DNA from: QNYZ01 sp964577615
Lineage (GTDB): Bacteria; Desulfobacterota; Desulfobacteria; Desulfobacterales; QNYZ01
DNA: 64,000 bases
Direction: 5' to 3'
Assembly (NCBI GenBank): GCA_964577615.1
Contig: CAZNZW010000006.1
Location: 1-64,000, forward strand
In this document: in pieces, positions 17,092-25,799 of the stretch
How positions within the stretch are numbered: position 1 is the first letter of the stretch
Layout of the letters: every line of letters begins with the position of its first letter
Translations under genes and position numbers: made by a program
Notes under the pieces: generated by a model
Database searches by the model: none
Seen by the model: the letters and a program-made list of their open reading frames with translations, nothing else
What the model was told of the DNA's origin: nothing

Positions 17092-18081
17092 ATGTCGCTG
17101 TCCGATCTGATTGTCGCCAGAGATCTGGCCAAACATTTTCCAATGGGCGGCGGCCTGTTCGCCAAACCCACGGCCTGGGTCAAGGCTGTGGACGGAGTGT
17201 CCTTTTCCGTGCGCAAGGGTGAAAGCTTCGGCGTTGTGGGTGAATCGGGCTGCGGCAAAACCACGCTGGGGCAGATGATTGTGCGCCTGATCGAGCCCAC
17301 GGCCGGGCGGATCCTGTTCCGGGGGGAAGATATCACGCATTTAAACCGGCGGGAACTGGGCCCCTATCGGCAGAAGATCCAGATTATTTTTCAGGATCCG
17401 TATTCCAGCCTGGATCCAAGGATGACGGTGACATCGATAATCACCGAACCGCTGCTGGCCCACGGAAAACCAGGCCGGACCGAGCGCCGCCAGGTGGCCG
17501 CCGATCTGATGCAAAAAGTGGGACTGCGGCCGGACGACCAGAAGAAGTTTCCCCATGAATTTTCCGGCGGCCAGCGGCAGCGCATCGGTATTGCCCGGGC
17601 CCTGTGCGTCCGGCCGGAATTGATCGTGGCCGACGAACCGGTCAGTGCGCTGGATGTCTCCATTCAGGCCCAGGTGATCAATCTGCTGGGAGACCTGCGG
17701 GACGAATTCGGCCTGTCGTATATTTTTATTTCGCACGATATCAGCGTGGTCGAACATATATGTGACCGTATTGCCGTCATGTATCTGGGGGGGATTGTGG
17801 AAGTGGCGCCCACCGGTCTGTTTATTTCCGACCGGCGGCATCCCTATTCGGCCACATTGCTGTCAGCTGTCCCGCGGCCGGACCCGGCCCACCGGATCCA
17901 GCCGGCGGCCATGGAAGGGGATGTGCCCAGCCCCATTGATCCGCCGCCGGGATGTGCGTTTCACCCCCGGTGCGCGCATGCGTTTGACCGGTGCCGGGTG
18001 GAAAAACCGAAATTAATCAATGTAACCGATGAACACGCCGTTGCCTGTTGGCTGAACGACGGTCAGGGAGGTGAAAAATGA
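17092..18081 (+). CDS. Peptide ABC transporter ATPase (DppF-type)
   Basis: A 329-residue second ATPase of the peptide transporter. Walker A GESGCGKTT, signature FSGGQRQRIGIARAL, Walker B LIVADEPVSALD and switch His in FISHDISVV are all intact. The C-terminal extension again has a cysteine cluster (GCAFHPRCAHAFDRC). The start (MSLSDLIVA) directly follows the DppD stop; a longer in-frame reading into DppD is rejected because it reads a shadow frame of that gene. Its stop overlaps the start of the PanE-like gene as ATGA. DppD- and DppF-type ATPases normally work as a heterodimer. Confidence 0.94.
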   Translation: MSLSDLIVARDLAKHFPMGGGLFAKPTAWVKAVDGVSFSVRKGESFGVVGESGCGKTTLGQMIVRLIEPTAGRILFRGEDITHLNRRELGPYRQKIQIIFQDPYSSLDPRMTVTSIITEPLLAHGKPGRTERRQVAADLMQKVGLRPDDQKKFPHEFSGGQRQRIGIARALCVRPELIVADEPVSALDVSIQAQVINLLGDLRDEFGLSYIFISHDISVVEHICDRIAVMYLGGIVEVAPTGLFISDRRHPYSATLLSAVPRPDPAHRIQPAAMEGDVPSPIDPPPGCAFHPRCAHAFDRCRVEKPKLINVTDEHAVACWLNDGQGGEK

Positions 18082-18998
18082 AGATAGCCGTTATCGGCGC
18101 CGGAGCCATGGGAAGCCTGTTCGGCGGCCTGTTGACCGAAGCCGGACGCGAGGTCTGGCTGCTCGATGTCTGGGAGGATCATGTCAATGCGCTGAACGCA
18201 AACGGGTTGACCATCGAACGTGACGGCGTTCCCCGTGTGGTCCGTCCCAGAGCCACGACCGATCCGGCCGTTATCGGAAAAGTGGATCTGGTAATCGTTT
18301 TTGTGAAATCAACGCAAACCGAAGCGGCCGGAAACACCGCCGCCCGGCTCGTGGATGCGGACGGATGGGTATTGACCCTGCAGAACGGCATGGGCAATGC
18401 CGATATCCTCGGCCGGGCCGTGGACCCCGGGAAAGTCCTGGCCGGCACCACTTCCCATGGGGCCACCCTGCTGGGGCCGGGAAAAATCCGGCATGCCGGG
18501 ACCGGTCCCACCCGGATCGGCCCCTGGGCCGGTGAAGACCGGATCATGGCCGGAAAAGTCGCCGGCGTCCTGTCCGCGGCCGGGATTGAGACCGAGGTGG
18601 CCGATAATGTCCACGCCCTGGTGTGGCACAAGTTATTCATCAACGTCGGCATCAATGCCATCACGGCCCTGACCGGGATTAAAAACGGTGAGATTCTCGA
18701 TCTGGATGTGACCCGGAACCTGTCCCGAAACGCGGTGGAAGAGGCCGTGGCCGTGGCCCGGGCCAAGGGCGTTCCGGTGGCCGATGATGTGGTGGACCAT
18801 GTTTTCCAGGTGGCGGACGCCACGGCTGCCAACCGGTCTTCCATGGGCCAGGATGTCGACAATCAGCGGCTGACTGAAATCAGCGCGATCAACGGCGCCG
18901 TGGTGCGCGAAGCTGAGGCGTGCGGCGTGGCTACGCCGGTCAACGGCACCCTGACGGCCCTGGTGGAAACATTGCAGGCGCATTACGGAAAAAAATAA
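18078..18998 (+). CDS. panE: 2-dehydropantoate 2-reductase family protein (PanE/ApbA-like)
   Basis: A 306-residue NAD(P)-dependent reductase. The Rossmann motif GAGAMGSLFGGLL starts at residue 7. FVKSTQTE and LQNGMGN correspond to conserved ketopantoate-reductase positions, and KLFINVGINAITALTG carries the catalytic Lys and Asn region. The C-terminal helical domain ends with SSMGQDVDNQRLTEISAINGAVVREA. It would reduce ketopantoate to pantoate with NADPH, and panB, which makes ketopantoate, follows on the same strand. However, the gene is translationally coupled to a peptide transporter ATPase, and PanE homologues with other 2-oxoacid substrates exist, so the exact substrate is inferred. Confidence 0.85.
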   Translation: MKIAVIGAGAMGSLFGGLLTEAGREVWLLDVWEDHVNALNANGLTIERDGVPRVVRPRATTDPAVIGKVDLVIVFVKSTQTEAAGNTAARLVDADGWVLTLQNGMGNADILGRAVDPGKVLAGTTSHGATLLGPGKIRHAGTGPTRIGPWAGEDRIMAGKVAGVLSAAGIETEVADNVHALVWHKLFINVGINAITALTGIKNGEILDLDVTRNLSRNAVEEAVAVARAKGVPVADDVVDHVFQVADATAANRSSMGQDVDNQRLTEISAINGAVVREAEACGVATPVNGTLTALVETLQAHYGKK

Positions 18999-19015
18999 AT
19001 AGAAATGTAACTATT

Positions 19016-19099
19016 CAGCCGCAGATTTACACAGATAAACCCGGCTATGTTTAAACACAAAGAAATAAAAAAGAAAATATCCGCGAAGATCCGCGGCTG
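19016..19099. repeat. 84-base imperfect palindromic intergenic element
   Basis: The left end begins CAGCCGCAGATTTACACAG and the right end, read on the other strand, begins CAGCCGCGGATCTTCGCGG. Over the outer 22 bases the two ends match at 17 positions, and the outer seven are identical. The middle is A-rich. The element sits between the panE-like gene and panB. Short inverted-end sequences of this kind in Desulfobacterota intergenic DNA are often dispersed repeats, but no second copy lies in this window. Confidence 0.5.
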
Positions 19100-19144
19100 A
19101 CCTGTGACATGGAAACCATCAATATTTTAAAAGGAGAAGCATAA

Positions 19145-19996
19145 ATGAGCCGACAAAAGGTAACGGTTAAGGACATTCAGCAAGCCAAAACAGATAGCCG
19201 CAAACTGGTGATGATGACCGCCTACGACTACCCCTTCGGCCTCATGGCCGATGAAGCCGGGGTGGATATCGTCCTGGTGGGCGACTCCCTGGGCATGGTG
19301 GTAATGGGGCTGGACGGCACCGTCGCCGTCACCATGGCGAACATGATCCATCACATCCAGGCGGTGATGCGCGGATGTCAATATGCCCATGTGGTGGGCG
19401 ACATGCCGTTCATGAGCTACAACACCGCCATCCGTGATGCCATCATCAATGCCGGGCGGCTGATGAAAGAAGGCGGCTGCGATTCGGTTAAAATGGAAGG
19501 CGGGACCGATTTTGCGCCCACGGTCGAGGCCATTGTCAAGGCCGGCATTCCCGTTCAGGGACATATCGGACTGACCCCCCAGACGGCCAGCGCCCTGGGC
19601 GGATTCAAAATGCAGGGCAAGGATGCCGAAGCGGCCAAAAAGATCATCGATGACGCCAGGGCCCTGGAAGATGCCGGTGTCTTTTCCATGATCATCGAAG
19701 CCGTGCCGGCGCCGCTGGCCCAGCTGGTGGCCGAAGCGGTCCAGGTCCCGGTGATCGGTATCGGAGCCGGCGCCGATGTAGACGGTCAGGTTCTGGTCAC
19801 CCATGACATGATTGGCCTGTTTGACAAATTCATTCCCAAATTCGTCAAACAATATACCCGCATCCGGCCCACCATTATCGGGGCCATCAAGGAATATAAG
19901 CAGGAAGTCCTGGAGAAGTCGTTTCCCGGCCCCGAACACAGCTTCAGCATGCCGGCCGAAGCCCTTGAGCAGTTGAAAAAGATTATTTCGGATTAA
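19145..19996 (+). CDS. panB: 3-methyl-2-oxobutanoate hydroxymethyltransferase
   Basis: A cytoplasmic (beta/alpha)8 enzyme that transfers the one-carbon unit of methylene-tetrahydrofolate to 2-oxoisovalerate, giving ketopantoate for pantothenate and CoA. Signature segments are VTVKDIQQAK, MMTAYDYPFG, VGDSLGMVVMGLDGT (metal-binding Asp), VKMEGG (active-site Lys/Glu), GHIGLTPQ, and the catalytic Glu in IIEAVPAPLA. The length of 283 residues is normal. It has its own GGAG ribosome site and is separated from the panE-like gene by a 146-base spacer holding the palindromic element, so it may have its own promoter. A dyad GTTTTATCC ... GGATAAAAC (20039-20091) follows its stop. Confidence 0.96.
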   Translation: MSRQKVTVKDIQQAKTDSRKLVMMTAYDYPFGLMADEAGVDIVLVGDSLGMVVMGLDGTVAVTMANMIHHIQAVMRGCQYAHVVGDMPFMSYNTAIRDAIINAGRLMKEGGCDSVKMEGGTDFAPTVEAIVKAGIPVQGHIGLTPQTASALGGFKMQGKDAEAAKKIIDDARALEDAGVFSMIIEAVPAPLAQLVAEAVQVPVIGIGAGADVDGQVLVTHDMIGLFDKFIPKFVKQYTRIRPTIIGAIKEYKQEVLEKSFPGPEHSFSMPAEALEQLKKIISD

Positions 19997-20139
19997 TGGG
20001 CAATCGGTGGCAAGCCTTTTAACCGTTCACATCGGACTGTTTTATCCTGTGCGCTGTGTCAGGCATGACGGGCTGGCGTACGGGATAAAACGGGTCTGTC
20101 GAATCCATCTGATATGGTTTTGCGACAGAATGATTGCCG

Positions 20140-21363
20140 TCAGGCAATCACCTTCTCAACGATTTCGTCAACCGTAATTCCCAGCCCGGCCAGCTCCTGA
20201 AAACAGAAAAGGCGGGAATCGTCGGGCAGCTGCTCCGGAACGAAAAGCCCACCCGTCGGAAAGACGTCTTCCACCAGCATCTTGGCAAATACCGCCGCAC
20301 ACTGCCCGGTCAGGTAGGCCTCGTGGCTCAGGCCGGACCGGGAGAACGCATCTTCCAGTCCCGGGGTGTTGACGTAGCAGTCGATCCGGATGGGTTTGTC
20401 CTTTCGCGTGCCTTCGACCCGGATCAGAAAAGCGCCGTCTTCCTGGATCAGCCCTTCGTCGAGAATGGCCTTGATTTCATCGGGAAACCGGGGCGCCGGC
20501 GGGCACAATTTGAGTACCAGATCCATGGGGACGACTTCGGTGCCGTTTACGGCCACCGGCACGCTGCCCAGCAGGCCCATGTTGTACAGCGACTGGGACA
20601 GCTCCACATGCGGCCCGCCGTATTTAAATTCAACGTTCTTGACCCCTTTGAGAACGGAGTCGGCCAGCAGCCCCATGGTGATCGGTTCGTCGTGCTCATG
20701 ATCGACCATGCGGACCGGCTCATCTATTCCCTTGAATGTCATCATCTTCGGCCGGCTGAACGGGTTGTCGGTGATGATCCGGCCGTCTTCATACCGGAAC
20801 GTACGGAACGCCATGTCACCAAATGCCACCTGCGGCGACCACCAGAAAGGGGTAAAGCGTTTGGCCCATAAGCCTTCATAAATATAGATGCCGATGTGAT
20901 CGCACCGGTCGACCCTTTCCACAGCCTGCCGGGCAACAAGATTGGCCAGGCCCGGCGACGACCCGCAGCCGACCATGGCCGTCAGCCCCCGGGCCTTGAA
21001 TTTTTCATGCCACTCGGAAAAAATCATCTGGTAGCTTTCCACAAAGCCGATATCTTCCATGGGACCGGCCATATCCAGATAGGAGGCATTGACGGCGAGG
21101 GCCGCTTCCATTAGGATCAGGTCGTATTCCAGCGGCAGGCCGTTGATGATCAGGTCACATCCTTCGGCCGCTGCAGTCACGGCGTTAAGATCGCTGCCGT
21201 CAACACGGGCCGGCCGGGCTTTGCGCAGGGAGCGGCTTAATTTGTCGGCCGCGTCCAGATCGTAGTCGGCGCAGATAATTTCGGATACCTGGGGGTGTTC
21301 GTCGAGCCGCATGGCAATTGTGCTGCCCTGGGCGCCGACTCCGATAACAATTATTTTTTTCAT
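20140..21363 (-). CDS. Saccharopine dehydrogenase family protein
   Basis: A 407-residue NAD(P)-dependent oxidoreductase. The N-terminal Rossmann motif is VIGVGAQGSTIAMRL, and CDLIINGLP and YLDMAG follow at the places typical of saccharopine reductases. MVGCGSSPGLANLVARQAVE is the conserved segment joining the two domains. It probably oxidises or reduces a C-N bond of an amino-acid-derived substrate (lysine catabolism or carboxynorspermidine-like), but the substrate is not fixed by the sequence. Divergent transcription from an Lrp/AsnC regulator suggests amino-acid-responsive control. The start has AAAAAAGGAG nearby. A hairpin GATTGCC-GTCA-GGCAATC (20132-20149) straddles its stop codon. Confidence 0.88.
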   Translation of the reverse strand: MKKIIVIGVGAQGSTIAMRLDEHPQVSEIICADYDLDAADKLSRSLRKARPARVDGSDLNAVTAAAEGCDLIINGLPLEYDLILMEAALAVNASYLDMAGPMEDIGFVESYQMIFSEWHEKFKARGLTAMVGCGSSPGLANLVARQAVERVDRCDHIGIYIYEGLWAKRFTPFWWSPQVAFGDMAFRTFRYEDGRIITDNPFSRPKMMTFKGIDEPVRMVDHEHDEPITMGLLADSVLKGVKNVEFKYGGPHVELSQSLYNMGLLGSVPVAVNGTEVVPMDLVLKLCPPAPRFPDEIKAILDEGLIQEDGAFLIRVEGTRKDKPIRIDCYVNTPGLEDAFSRSGLSHEAYLTGQCAAVFAKMLVEDVFPTGGLFVPEQLPDDSRLFCFQELAGLGITVDEIVEKVIA

Positions 21364-21458
21364 ATGAGCTCCTTTTTTACAGGATCGTGTGAACAGGGTG
21401 CTTAATACGTCGCCATCGTATAGATGTCAATATGAAAATATCTGATTATAGCATTTAA

Positions 21459-21487
21459 TTGGATGTATATGCCCATAAAAATATAAA
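21459..21487 (+). promoter_or_regulatory. Predicted sigma-70 promoter of the Lrp-type regulator
   Basis: TTGGAT (21459-21464), a 17-base spacer and TATAAA (21482-21487) lie 45 bases upstream of the Lrp-type ATG. A consensus TATAAT on the opposite strand (21445-21450) could serve the divergent dehydrogenase, so the two promoters would face each other in the same 168-base region. Confidence 0.45.
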
Positions 21488-21531
21488 ATATGACAAATAT
21501 TTATCTTTTTATATAAAACGGGTGGCGCAAC

Positions 21532-22026
21532 ATGGCAAAACATACTTTTGGAAAAAAACTGGATGCGCTGGACTGCCGGCTGATTGAACTGTTGCAGAAA
21601 GACGGACGGACGCCCAGCAAGGCCCTGGCAAAATCACTGGGGTCATCGGAATTTACCGTGCGGCGCCGGCTGCGGCGGCTTCTGGACGAAGGCATTATCC
21701 GCATCGTCGCTGTGGCCAATCCCATCGATCTCGGGTTTGAAATTGTCGGTAACCTGAAAATAAAGATCGATCTTCAAAAGTCCGATTCGGTTCTGGAATC
21801 CCTGCGGAAAATAGATGCGATTATCTGGATCGCGCTGACAACCGGCGGCACGGATATTGATGCCGATTTTGTCGTCCGTTCACTGGCCGAGTTCAAAGAG
21901 GTGATTTTCAAGCAGATCAGCCGGATCGACGGCGTGGTTTCCACGGAAACATCTCTGATGGTGGACCTGGTCAAAGACAAGCACGACTGGGGGACGGCGG
22001 CCCGAAAGGCGCCGGCCCCGGACTAG
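21532..22026 (+). CDS. Lrp/AsnC family transcriptional regulator
   Basis: A 164-residue DNA-binding protein. The N-terminal helix-turn-helix (about 10-60) has the family pattern LDALDCRLIELLQKDGRTP, with SEFTVRRRLRRLLDEGII as recognition helix. The C-terminal AsnC/RAM effector domain (about 70-155) holds the IDADFVVRSLAEFKEVIF strand-helix unit used for ligand binding and oligomerisation. It probably controls itself and the divergent saccharopine-dehydrogenase-like gene in response to an amino acid. The ribosome site is weak. Confidence 0.9.
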   Translation: MAKHTFGKKLDALDCRLIELLQKDGRTPSKALAKSLGSSEFTVRRRLRRLLDEGIIRIVAVANPIDLGFEIVGNLKIKIDLQKSDSVLESLRKIDAIIWIALTTGGTDIDADFVVRSLAEFKEVIFKQISRIDGVVSTETSLMVDLVKDKHDWGTAARKAPAPD

Positions 22027-22216
22027 AAACCGGGCCGGATCGCTTCCCCGCCATGCCTTGCCTGGCTGCCGAGGCGCCTGCCCATTAATAACCGGATGCC
22101 CGGCCGCAAGGGGGCTGGAAAATATCAACTGGCTCCTTGCCAAGGGCGATGAATTGGCGTATTAAGCATCCCATATACAAGGTAATCATACAGGTCTGCA
22201 AATCAGGAGAAAGAGC

Positions 22217-24370
22217 ATGGTTGTCGCCATCAGCATTATGGGAATCATGGGCATCATTGTCGGTGTCGGTCTGGCATTTGCCTCCAAGATTTTTTACGTG
22301 TATGTCGATCCCAAGATTCTGGCAGTGGATGAGGTGCTTCCCGGCGCCAATTGCGGCGGGTGCGGGTATCCCGGTTGCAGCTCGAATGCCGAAGCGATTG
22401 TGGCCGGAAAATCGGCACCCAATTCCTGTGTGGCTGCCGGGCCGGAAGTGGCCGAAGCCATTGCCGCCGTGATGGGAATGAGTGTCGAAGCCAGGGAACC
22501 CGATGTGGCCCGGCCGGGATGCACCTATGGCGTCAAGGATGCGGACGTTAAATATATTTACGACGGGTTGAGCGACTGCCGGGCGGCGGCGCTGCTCAGC
22601 GGGGGAATGAAAGTCTGCAGCATCGGGTGCCTGGGACTGGGCAGTTGTGTCAAGGTCTGCCAGTTTGGCGCCCTGAGCATGGGGCCGGATGGACTGCCCC
22701 GGGTCAACGAAGAAAAATGCACGGGGTGCGGGGCCTGTGAACGGGTCTGCCCCAAACATATCATTACCCTCTCGTCGGTGACCCGGCGGATTATCCGGGA
22801 ATATACAACCGAAGACTGCACGACCCCCTGCCAGCGGGCCTGCCCGGCGGGAATTGATATCTGCGAATACATCCACCAGATTTCCCTGGGCGATTACCAT
22901 CGTTCCGTTCAGGTCATCAAGGAACGGAATCCCCTGCCCACGGTCATCGGACGGATCTGTCCCCGGCCGTGCGAGAATGACTGCCGGCGCCAGCTGGCTG
23001 ACGAACCCGTGGCCATCAATTATCTTAAACGGTTTGCGGCGGATTACGAAAAACATGTCGATAAACGGATCCTGCCCTACAAGGCGCCGGATACGGGTCG
23101 CCGCGTGGCCATCGTCGGCGGCGGAGTGGAAGGGCTTTCCACGGCTTTTTTCATGGCCCGGCTCGGCCATGAGACGACGATTTATGAATCCACGGATCAG
23201 CTGGGCGGGTTGCTGCGAAGCGCCATCGCGGCCAATCGGCTCCCGGCCGACACGCTTGAATGGGATATCGAAGGGATTCTGGAGATGGGGGTGCGCGCGG
23301 AAACCGGCAAAACGCTGGGGGATGATTTTTCTGTGGATTCCCTGCTGGAAACGGGGGTTGAAGCCGTATTTCTGGCCACCGGCGGGTGGGACAGCCGGCT
23401 GGCGCGCGGCGCCGGCAAAAAAGTGGAAAATCCGGTCCAGGGGATGTGGCTGCTCATTGACCTGCTGCGCCTGGGCAGGGAAATCGACGGCGATGCCCGG
23501 GTGGGATCCCGTGTGGTTATTGCCGGCGGCGGAGCGGCGGCCATTGAGGCTGCGGAGAAAAGCCGTGAAATGGGGGCCGAAAAGGTGGCCATCCTGTTCC
23601 AGGAGACGGAATCCGACTCCCCGCTCAACGAAGAACAGCGGGCGCAGTTACGAGACGCCGGCGTGGACGTCCGCTTCGATGCCGGGATCACCCGCCTGTT
23701 TGGAGAAAAAAGCCGTCTGACGCATGTGGAAGTGACCGACCGTCAGCGCCGGGAGGTGGATGTGATGGCAGCCGATACCCTTGTTCTGGCTTCCGGGCGG
23801 TTCCCGCAGCTGATTTTTACCCGGTCGCAGGCGGATGCCGCATGCGACGGCGATGATCCGGCCGGGCAAAAGGCCGGAGAATTCGTTTCGGATACGGCCG
23901 ATATCAGCTGGCAATGGGAAGCGTTCGAATCTTACAAAGACCCGGCCCTCTATGATCAGACCGGGCTGCTTGCCAAAGGGGATGTCCTGAGTGATTTTTC
24001 CGGGGTTATTTATGCCATTGGCGCCGGGCGCCGGGCGGCGGCAGCCATTCATCAGACGATGTATGGTGTCTCCTTGACATTGCCGGAAAATGTCCTTACC
24101 CCTGTATCAGTGATTCAGGATGTGGATACCGTCCATGACGTGGCTGAAGTTCCCCGGCGGATCATGCCCCTTTGCGACGAGCCAGGCTGTACGGAACTGG
24201 AAACGGGCTTTTCTGAAACCATGGCCCGGGCGGAAGCGGACAGATGTCTGCAGTGCGGCCTCATCTGTTATCAGCATACGGGTATTGCGCCGGCCGTACC
24301 GACTGGCGCACCGGCGGCCGCGACAAGTGCGCCGGCTGTAGAGAACGAACCGTCGGCGCCGGTGAATTAA
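22217..24370 (+). CDS. RnfB-type Fe-S protein fused to a GltD-like FAD/NAD(P) oxidoreductase
   Basis: A 717-residue multidomain redox protein. Residues 4-26 form one membrane anchor. C46-C49-C54-C71 is the RnfB/Fe4 Fe-S motif (CGGCGYPGC). A GMKVCSIGCLGLGSC region and a ferredoxin CxxCxxCxxxCP (168-179) follow. Residues ~198-290 are the N-terminal Fe-S domain of glutamate-synthase small-subunit-type proteins. The FAD site GGGVEGLSTAF is near 301 and the NAD(P) site IAGGGAAAIEAAE near 435. The C-terminal tail is Ala/Pro-rich after CLQCGLIC. It should pass electrons between NAD(P)H, flavin and ferredoxin at the membrane. RnfA, C, D, E and G are not in the window. RseC follows, as in Rnf loci. 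Good AGGAG start. Confidence 0.88.
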   Translation: MVVAISIMGIMGIIVGVGLAFASKIFYVYVDPKILAVDEVLPGANCGGCGYPGCSSNAEAIVAGKSAPNSCVAAGPEVAEAIAAVMGMSVEAREPDVARPGCTYGVKDADVKYIYDGLSDCRAAALLSGGMKVCSIGCLGLGSCVKVCQFGALSMGPDGLPRVNEEKCTGCGACERVCPKHIITLSSVTRRIIREYTTEDCTTPCQRACPAGIDICEYIHQISLGDYHRSVQVIKERNPLPTVIGRICPRPCENDCRRQLADEPVAINYLKRFAADYEKHVDKRILPYKAPDTGRRVAIVGGGVEGLSTAFFMARLGHETTIYESTDQLGGLLRSAIAANRLPADTLEWDIEGILEMGVRAETGKTLGDDFSVDSLLETGVEAVFLATGGWDSRLARGAGKKVENPVQGMWLLIDLLRLGREIDGDARVGSRVVIAGGGAAAIEAAEKSREMGAEKVAILFQETESDSPLNEEQRAQLRDAGVDVRFDAGITRLFGEKSRLTHVEVTDRQRREVDVMAADTLVLASGRFPQLIFTRSQADAACDGDDPAGQKAGEFVSDTADISWQWEAFESYKDPALYDQTGLLAKGDVLSDFSGVIYAIGAGRRAAAAIHQTMYGVSLTLPENVLTPVSVIQDVDTVHDVAEVPRRIMPLCDEPGCTELETGFSETMARAEADRCLQCGLICYQHTGIAPAVPTGAPAAATSAPAVENEPSAPVN

Positions 24371-24400
24371 TGATGATATCAATGGAAAAGGAATAAACCC

Positions 24401-24886
24401 ATGGCCACCGAAGAGGGAGTCGTCACCGCATTATCGGCCACCGGCGCATGGGTGAAAACCATTCGTTCGAGTGCCTGCAAACATTGTTCTTCGAAGGATT
24501 CGTGTTCCTCCCAGGGTGGCGAAGAGGCACTGGTGGAGGCCGTCAACCCGGTTAACGCCAAGGTGGGAGATCGCATCCTTGTCAGCGTGGAAACCGCCGC
24601 ACTGTTGAAAGCGTCGTTTCTCATCTATGTTTTTCCCATCCTCTGCCTGATTGCCGGCGCCATTCTCGGACAGTTTGCCGGACTCCGCTTCAACCTGGAT
24701 ACCGCGTGGACATCTCCGGCGGCGGGCGGGCTGTTTTTTGTCGCATCGCTGTTCTTTATGAAATCCAGGGGTAATCGGCTGGCCGAAACCGCCGCCTACA
24801 AACCGACGATTGTCCGGGTGCTATCCGCCTCCCGACTGTCCCGGGATCTTTCCTCCTGCCCGACCCCGCCGGCATCGACCCGATAA
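24401..24886 (+). CDS. rseC: SoxR-reducing system protein RseC family
   Basis: A 161-residue membrane protein. The N-terminal cytoplasmic part has the conserved cysteine set SACKHCSSKDSC (about 26-37), followed by VGDRILVSVETAALLKASFLIYVFP, and two transmembrane helices at ~70-92 and ~106-122. This is the RseC layout. In enterobacteria RseC works with Rnf-type proteins to reduce SoxR, and here it directly follows the RnfB fusion gene, which supports assembly or redox maintenance of that complex. The C-terminal tail after the second helix is longer than in short family members. An AAAAGGA ribosome site precedes it. Confidence 0.87.
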   Translation: MATEEGVVTALSATGAWVKTIRSSACKHCSSKDSCSSQGGEEALVEAVNPVNAKVGDRILVSVETAALLKASFLIYVFPILCLIAGAILGQFAGLRFNLDTAWTSPAAGGLFFVASLFFMKSRGNRLAETAAYKPTIVRVLSASRLSRDLSSCPTPPASTR

Positions 24887-24889
24887 CCG

Positions 24890-25732
24890 ATGGCGCGTAT
24901 TCAGCTGGGTAACGAGTCTATCTATTATACCGGTCCCAGACGGGCCGATTCGAATGGGCCGACCGCCTTTTCTTTAGTCGGTATCCACGGGTCCGGCGGA
25001 AGCCATCAGTCGTGGCCGGGTCAGCTGAGATCTCCGGTCGCCGGGTCCGTCGGCGCAGCGTCATCCACCGGATCAAACCGGAAATGCCGGCTTCCCGCGG
25101 TGGCCGTTTATCTGATTGACCTGCCCGGGCATGGGCGCTCCACCGGCAACGGCCGGACACGTATCGATGCGTACGTCGATTTTATTGAAAATTTTGTTGC
25201 GGCGCTGCAGCTGGAACGGGTTATTCTGGCCGGCCATTCCCTGGGCGGAGGGATTGCCCTGCAGGCGGCCCTTCGCCGGCCACCGTGGCTGGCCGGCCTG
25301 ATTCTGGTGGGCACCGGGGCGCGGCTCCGCGTTCATCCGGACCTGTTAAACGGCCTGCGGGACCGGTATCCCGAGGCGGTCGACTGGATCTGCCGCCGGG
25401 GATTCGGTCCGGACGCATCTGAAGCTCTGATCCAGGGCAGCCGCCAGGCTCTTCTGGAAACCGACCCAGACGTGACCTGGGGAGATTTTGCCGCATGTCA
25501 TGCCTTTGACGTGATGGCGCAAATCCAGACCATTTTGTGTCCGGCCCTGATTGTTTCGGGCAGCGATGATCGACTGACGCCACCCGAATACGGTCTTTTT
25601 TTGAAAAATAAAATCAGGAACAGCCGCTACCGCCTGATTCAGCGTGCCGGTCACATGATGGCCCTTGAAAAACCCCGCGCGTTTATCAATGCACTGGCCA
25701 CGTTTCTGTCCGACTGGCCGGATATCCGCTGA
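24890..25732 (+). CDS. Alpha/beta hydrolase
   Basis: A 280-residue soluble alpha/beta hydrolase. The oxyanion strand is VGIHGSGGSHQSW, the nucleophile elbow is GHSLGG (near residue 116), the acid is likely the Asp in VSGSDDRLTP, and the catalytic His is in RAGHMMALEKP. These are all in canonical order. The region between the first strand and DLPGHGRS has an unusual Ser/Gly-rich insertion. The substrate is unknown; sequence-similar proteins include esterases and MenH-like enzymes. It starts three bases after rseC and probably belongs to that transcript. Confidence 0.88.
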   Translation: MARIQLGNESIYYTGPRRADSNGPTAFSLVGIHGSGGSHQSWPGQLRSPVAGSVGAASSTGSNRKCRLPAVAVYLIDLPGHGRSTGNGRTRIDAYVDFIENFVAALQLERVILAGHSLGGGIALQAALRRPPWLAGLILVGTGARLRVHPDLLNGLRDRYPEAVDWICRRGFGPDASEALIQGSRQALLETDPDVTWGDFAACHAFDVMAQIQTILCPALIVSGSDDRLTPPEYGLFLKNKIRNSRYRLIQRAGHMMALEKPRAFINALATFLSDWPDIR

Positions 25733-25799
25733 AAAGGGTATGGACCGGCTGGAACGGCGGATATCAGAATGCGGTGAGATTGCTTTTAAAACGGGCCGA

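Noticed and set aside
20039..20091. Terminator between panB and the saccharopine-dehydrogenase-like gene
   Set aside because: The 9-bp dyad has a 35-base loop and no T-run. It may be coincidence, so it is only mentioned with panB.
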